DNA of 60,000 bases, taken from positions 6,834,001-6,894,000 of the forward strand of contig NC_045150.1 of assembly GCF_008831285.2 (NCBI RefSeq), written 5' to 3'. This document shows, piece after piece, positions 58,969-60,000 of the stretch. Below the pieces are notes generated by a model. It was given only the letters and a program-made list of their open reading frames with translations. It made no database searches and was not told the origin of the DNA. A program made the translations under genes and the position numbers. Numbering within the stretch: the first letter of the stretch is position 1; each line of letters starts with the position of its first letter. This DNA comes from Nymphaea colorata (taxonomy: Eukaryota > Streptophyta > Magnoliopsida > Nymphaeales > Nymphaeaceae).

Positions 58969-59257
58969 TGTTAAGGAAAGATATGACAAGGAAATATGCA
59001 GCAGATGAGCGTTATCAATCAGTGATTATCGAGTGAAGGATCTTCTCAAACTATAGAAAGAATTTTGAGTTATTACCATATATGTTCTAATGCAGTAACG
59101 TCGTATAGTTGTACCATTCCTATAACGTTATGTAACTGATCACAAATTACAGCATATAATACAAGGTATACTATTGCAAGAAATATGCAAGAGAATTACT
59201 CACACTCATCTTCTTGAGTCGCTACTTTCTCTTCTTTCTTGTTTCTCATCTCATTCA
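58969..59257 (+). repeat. 3' LTR of the copia element
   Basis: 289 bp with TG...CA ends. It matches the 5' LTR throughout and is followed by CACGC, one base different from the CACCC before the 5' LTR. Confidence 0.93.
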
Positions 59258-59262
59258 CACGC

Positions 59263-59286
59263 AACTATCTAACATATGGCATGCAT

Positions 59287-59371
<85 letters not shown>

Positions 59372-60000
59372 CGTGAGTGCTGGTTACTTGCTGGAAAACC
59401 ACTGCTAGTTAATGTCATATAATGGCTCTTTTTTGCGACAAAATTTTTTATTTTAGCCAACTTTCAATATCTAACGAAAGTGAATCGACTTATGCATATG
59501 TATATATAGTGAGTGGATGATTATTCTGTTATCTAGAGTCACACAACCATCAAATCAGGGCTATTCATTTGAAACAGATGGATGAATTTGTTTTCAAATT
59601 AGAGTAGATTTGTGATGCATGGTTTTGTGAAGGATTTCATGAATCTGCCCGCCAGTTAATGTTGTGAGCGAACAAACTTAGTCGAGATTGCACCTTTCCT
59701 TCTTAATCAGCTTGCATGCTAGGTGGCAATTCCTTCATGTAATATCCAATTTGCAGCAAATTTGAAGAGTTGAATTATTGTCGCTAGAACAGCGTGACTA
59801 CAGCGGAACAACTAACTTGGAAATCAGTCAACAGATATTTCAACCTCACATTTTCATAACGTGTTGGTCATGAGATGCACGATACTCTGCTTCCACAGAG
59901 TAACCGTAAAACTATCAAATTATCAATTATTCTTCATTTCCAAGAGATGAGATTGCCTCAAGACACAAGAGGCAGAATTTTATCTTCGAGTGTCTTTTCA
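59263..60000. other. Right-end intergenic sequence with microsatellite
   Basis: A compound (TC)n(TA)n tract lies at 59290-59369. The rest is AT-rich with no recognised gene or RNA. Confidence 0.5.
59290..59369. repeat. Compound (TC)n(TA)n microsatellite, 80 bp
   Basis: About 28 bases of TC followed by about 52 bases of TA, the longest simple repeat in the window. The same TC-to-TA arrangement occurs at 40467-40524. Confidence 0.95.

Larger units (their letters stand above)
53649..59257 (+). mobile_element. Ty1/copia LTR retrotransposon, decayed, 5.6 kb
   Basis: Two 289-bp LTRs (53649-53937 and 58969-59257) are flanked by CACCC and CACGC, an aged 5-bp target duplication. The primer-binding site TGGTATCAGAGC directly follows the 5' LTR and a purine-rich tract (58958-58968) precedes the 3' LTR. 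The order Gag, protease, integrase, reverse transcriptase, RNase H is that of Ty1/copia. Reading frames are broken by many stops and shifts, so the copy is not autonomous. The short overall size and LTRs under 300 bp suit the Ale/Retrofit group, but the lineage is not proven. The 5' LTR starts AG where TG is expected; the 3' LTR keeps TG...CA. Confidence 0.93.

Overview
The window looks like nuclear DNA of a flowering plant. It is AT-rich and gene-poor, with genes split by GT-AG introns. It carries plant-only families (a nuclear-encoded plastid ribosomal protein, an R2R3-MYB, a DVL/RTFL peptide), many short non-autonomous DNA transposons and a decayed Ty1/copia element. The species cannot be read from the sequence.

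Five genes are supported, all on the minus strand. (1) 1634-6075: a four-exon, 635-residue RRM protein of the plant REPRESSOR OF SILENCING 3 / NOL8-like type. (2) 7855-12156: plastid ribosomal protein L29, two exons around a 3.8-kb intron. (3) 21425-21790: a 121-residue single-exon protein of unknown function. (4) 36783-36935: a 50-residue DVL/RTFL micropeptide, easy to miss at this size. (5) 41603-45518: a three-exon R2R3-MYB with a complete bHLH-interaction signature, resembling the anthocyanin/flavonoid activators. The five have unrelated roles (chromatin or RNA, plastid translation, unknown, organ shape, pigment-type transcription) and do not form a cluster.

Between the genes the DNA is mostly transposon debris. 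Several element ends are defined by target-site duplications (TSDs). hAT-like insertions with perfect 8-bp TSDs lie at 12332-12930 and 32033-32511 (one family, opposite orientations), 13483-13780, 38617-39014 and 47073-47229. Elements with TTA/TAA TSDs lie at 13033-13275 and 26179-26997. The most interesting is 52113-53056: a GC-rich hAT-like element with near-perfect 25-bp terminal inverted repeats that carries a two-exon fragment of a 14-3-3 gene, intron included (a Pack-type capture).

A 5.6-kb Ty1/copia retrotransposon fills 53649-59257. Both 289-bp LTRs, an initiator-Met tRNA primer-binding site, a polypurine tract and Gag/PR/IN/RT/RNase H remnants are visible, interrupted by many stops. 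Long (TA)n, (TC)n and (GA)n microsatellites punctuate the window.

I found no new multi-gene system. The points most worth checking are the 14-3-3 capture element, the 50-residue peptide gene, the MYB gene model, and the 819-bp PIF-like element with a perfect-arm hairpin and a protein-like insert.
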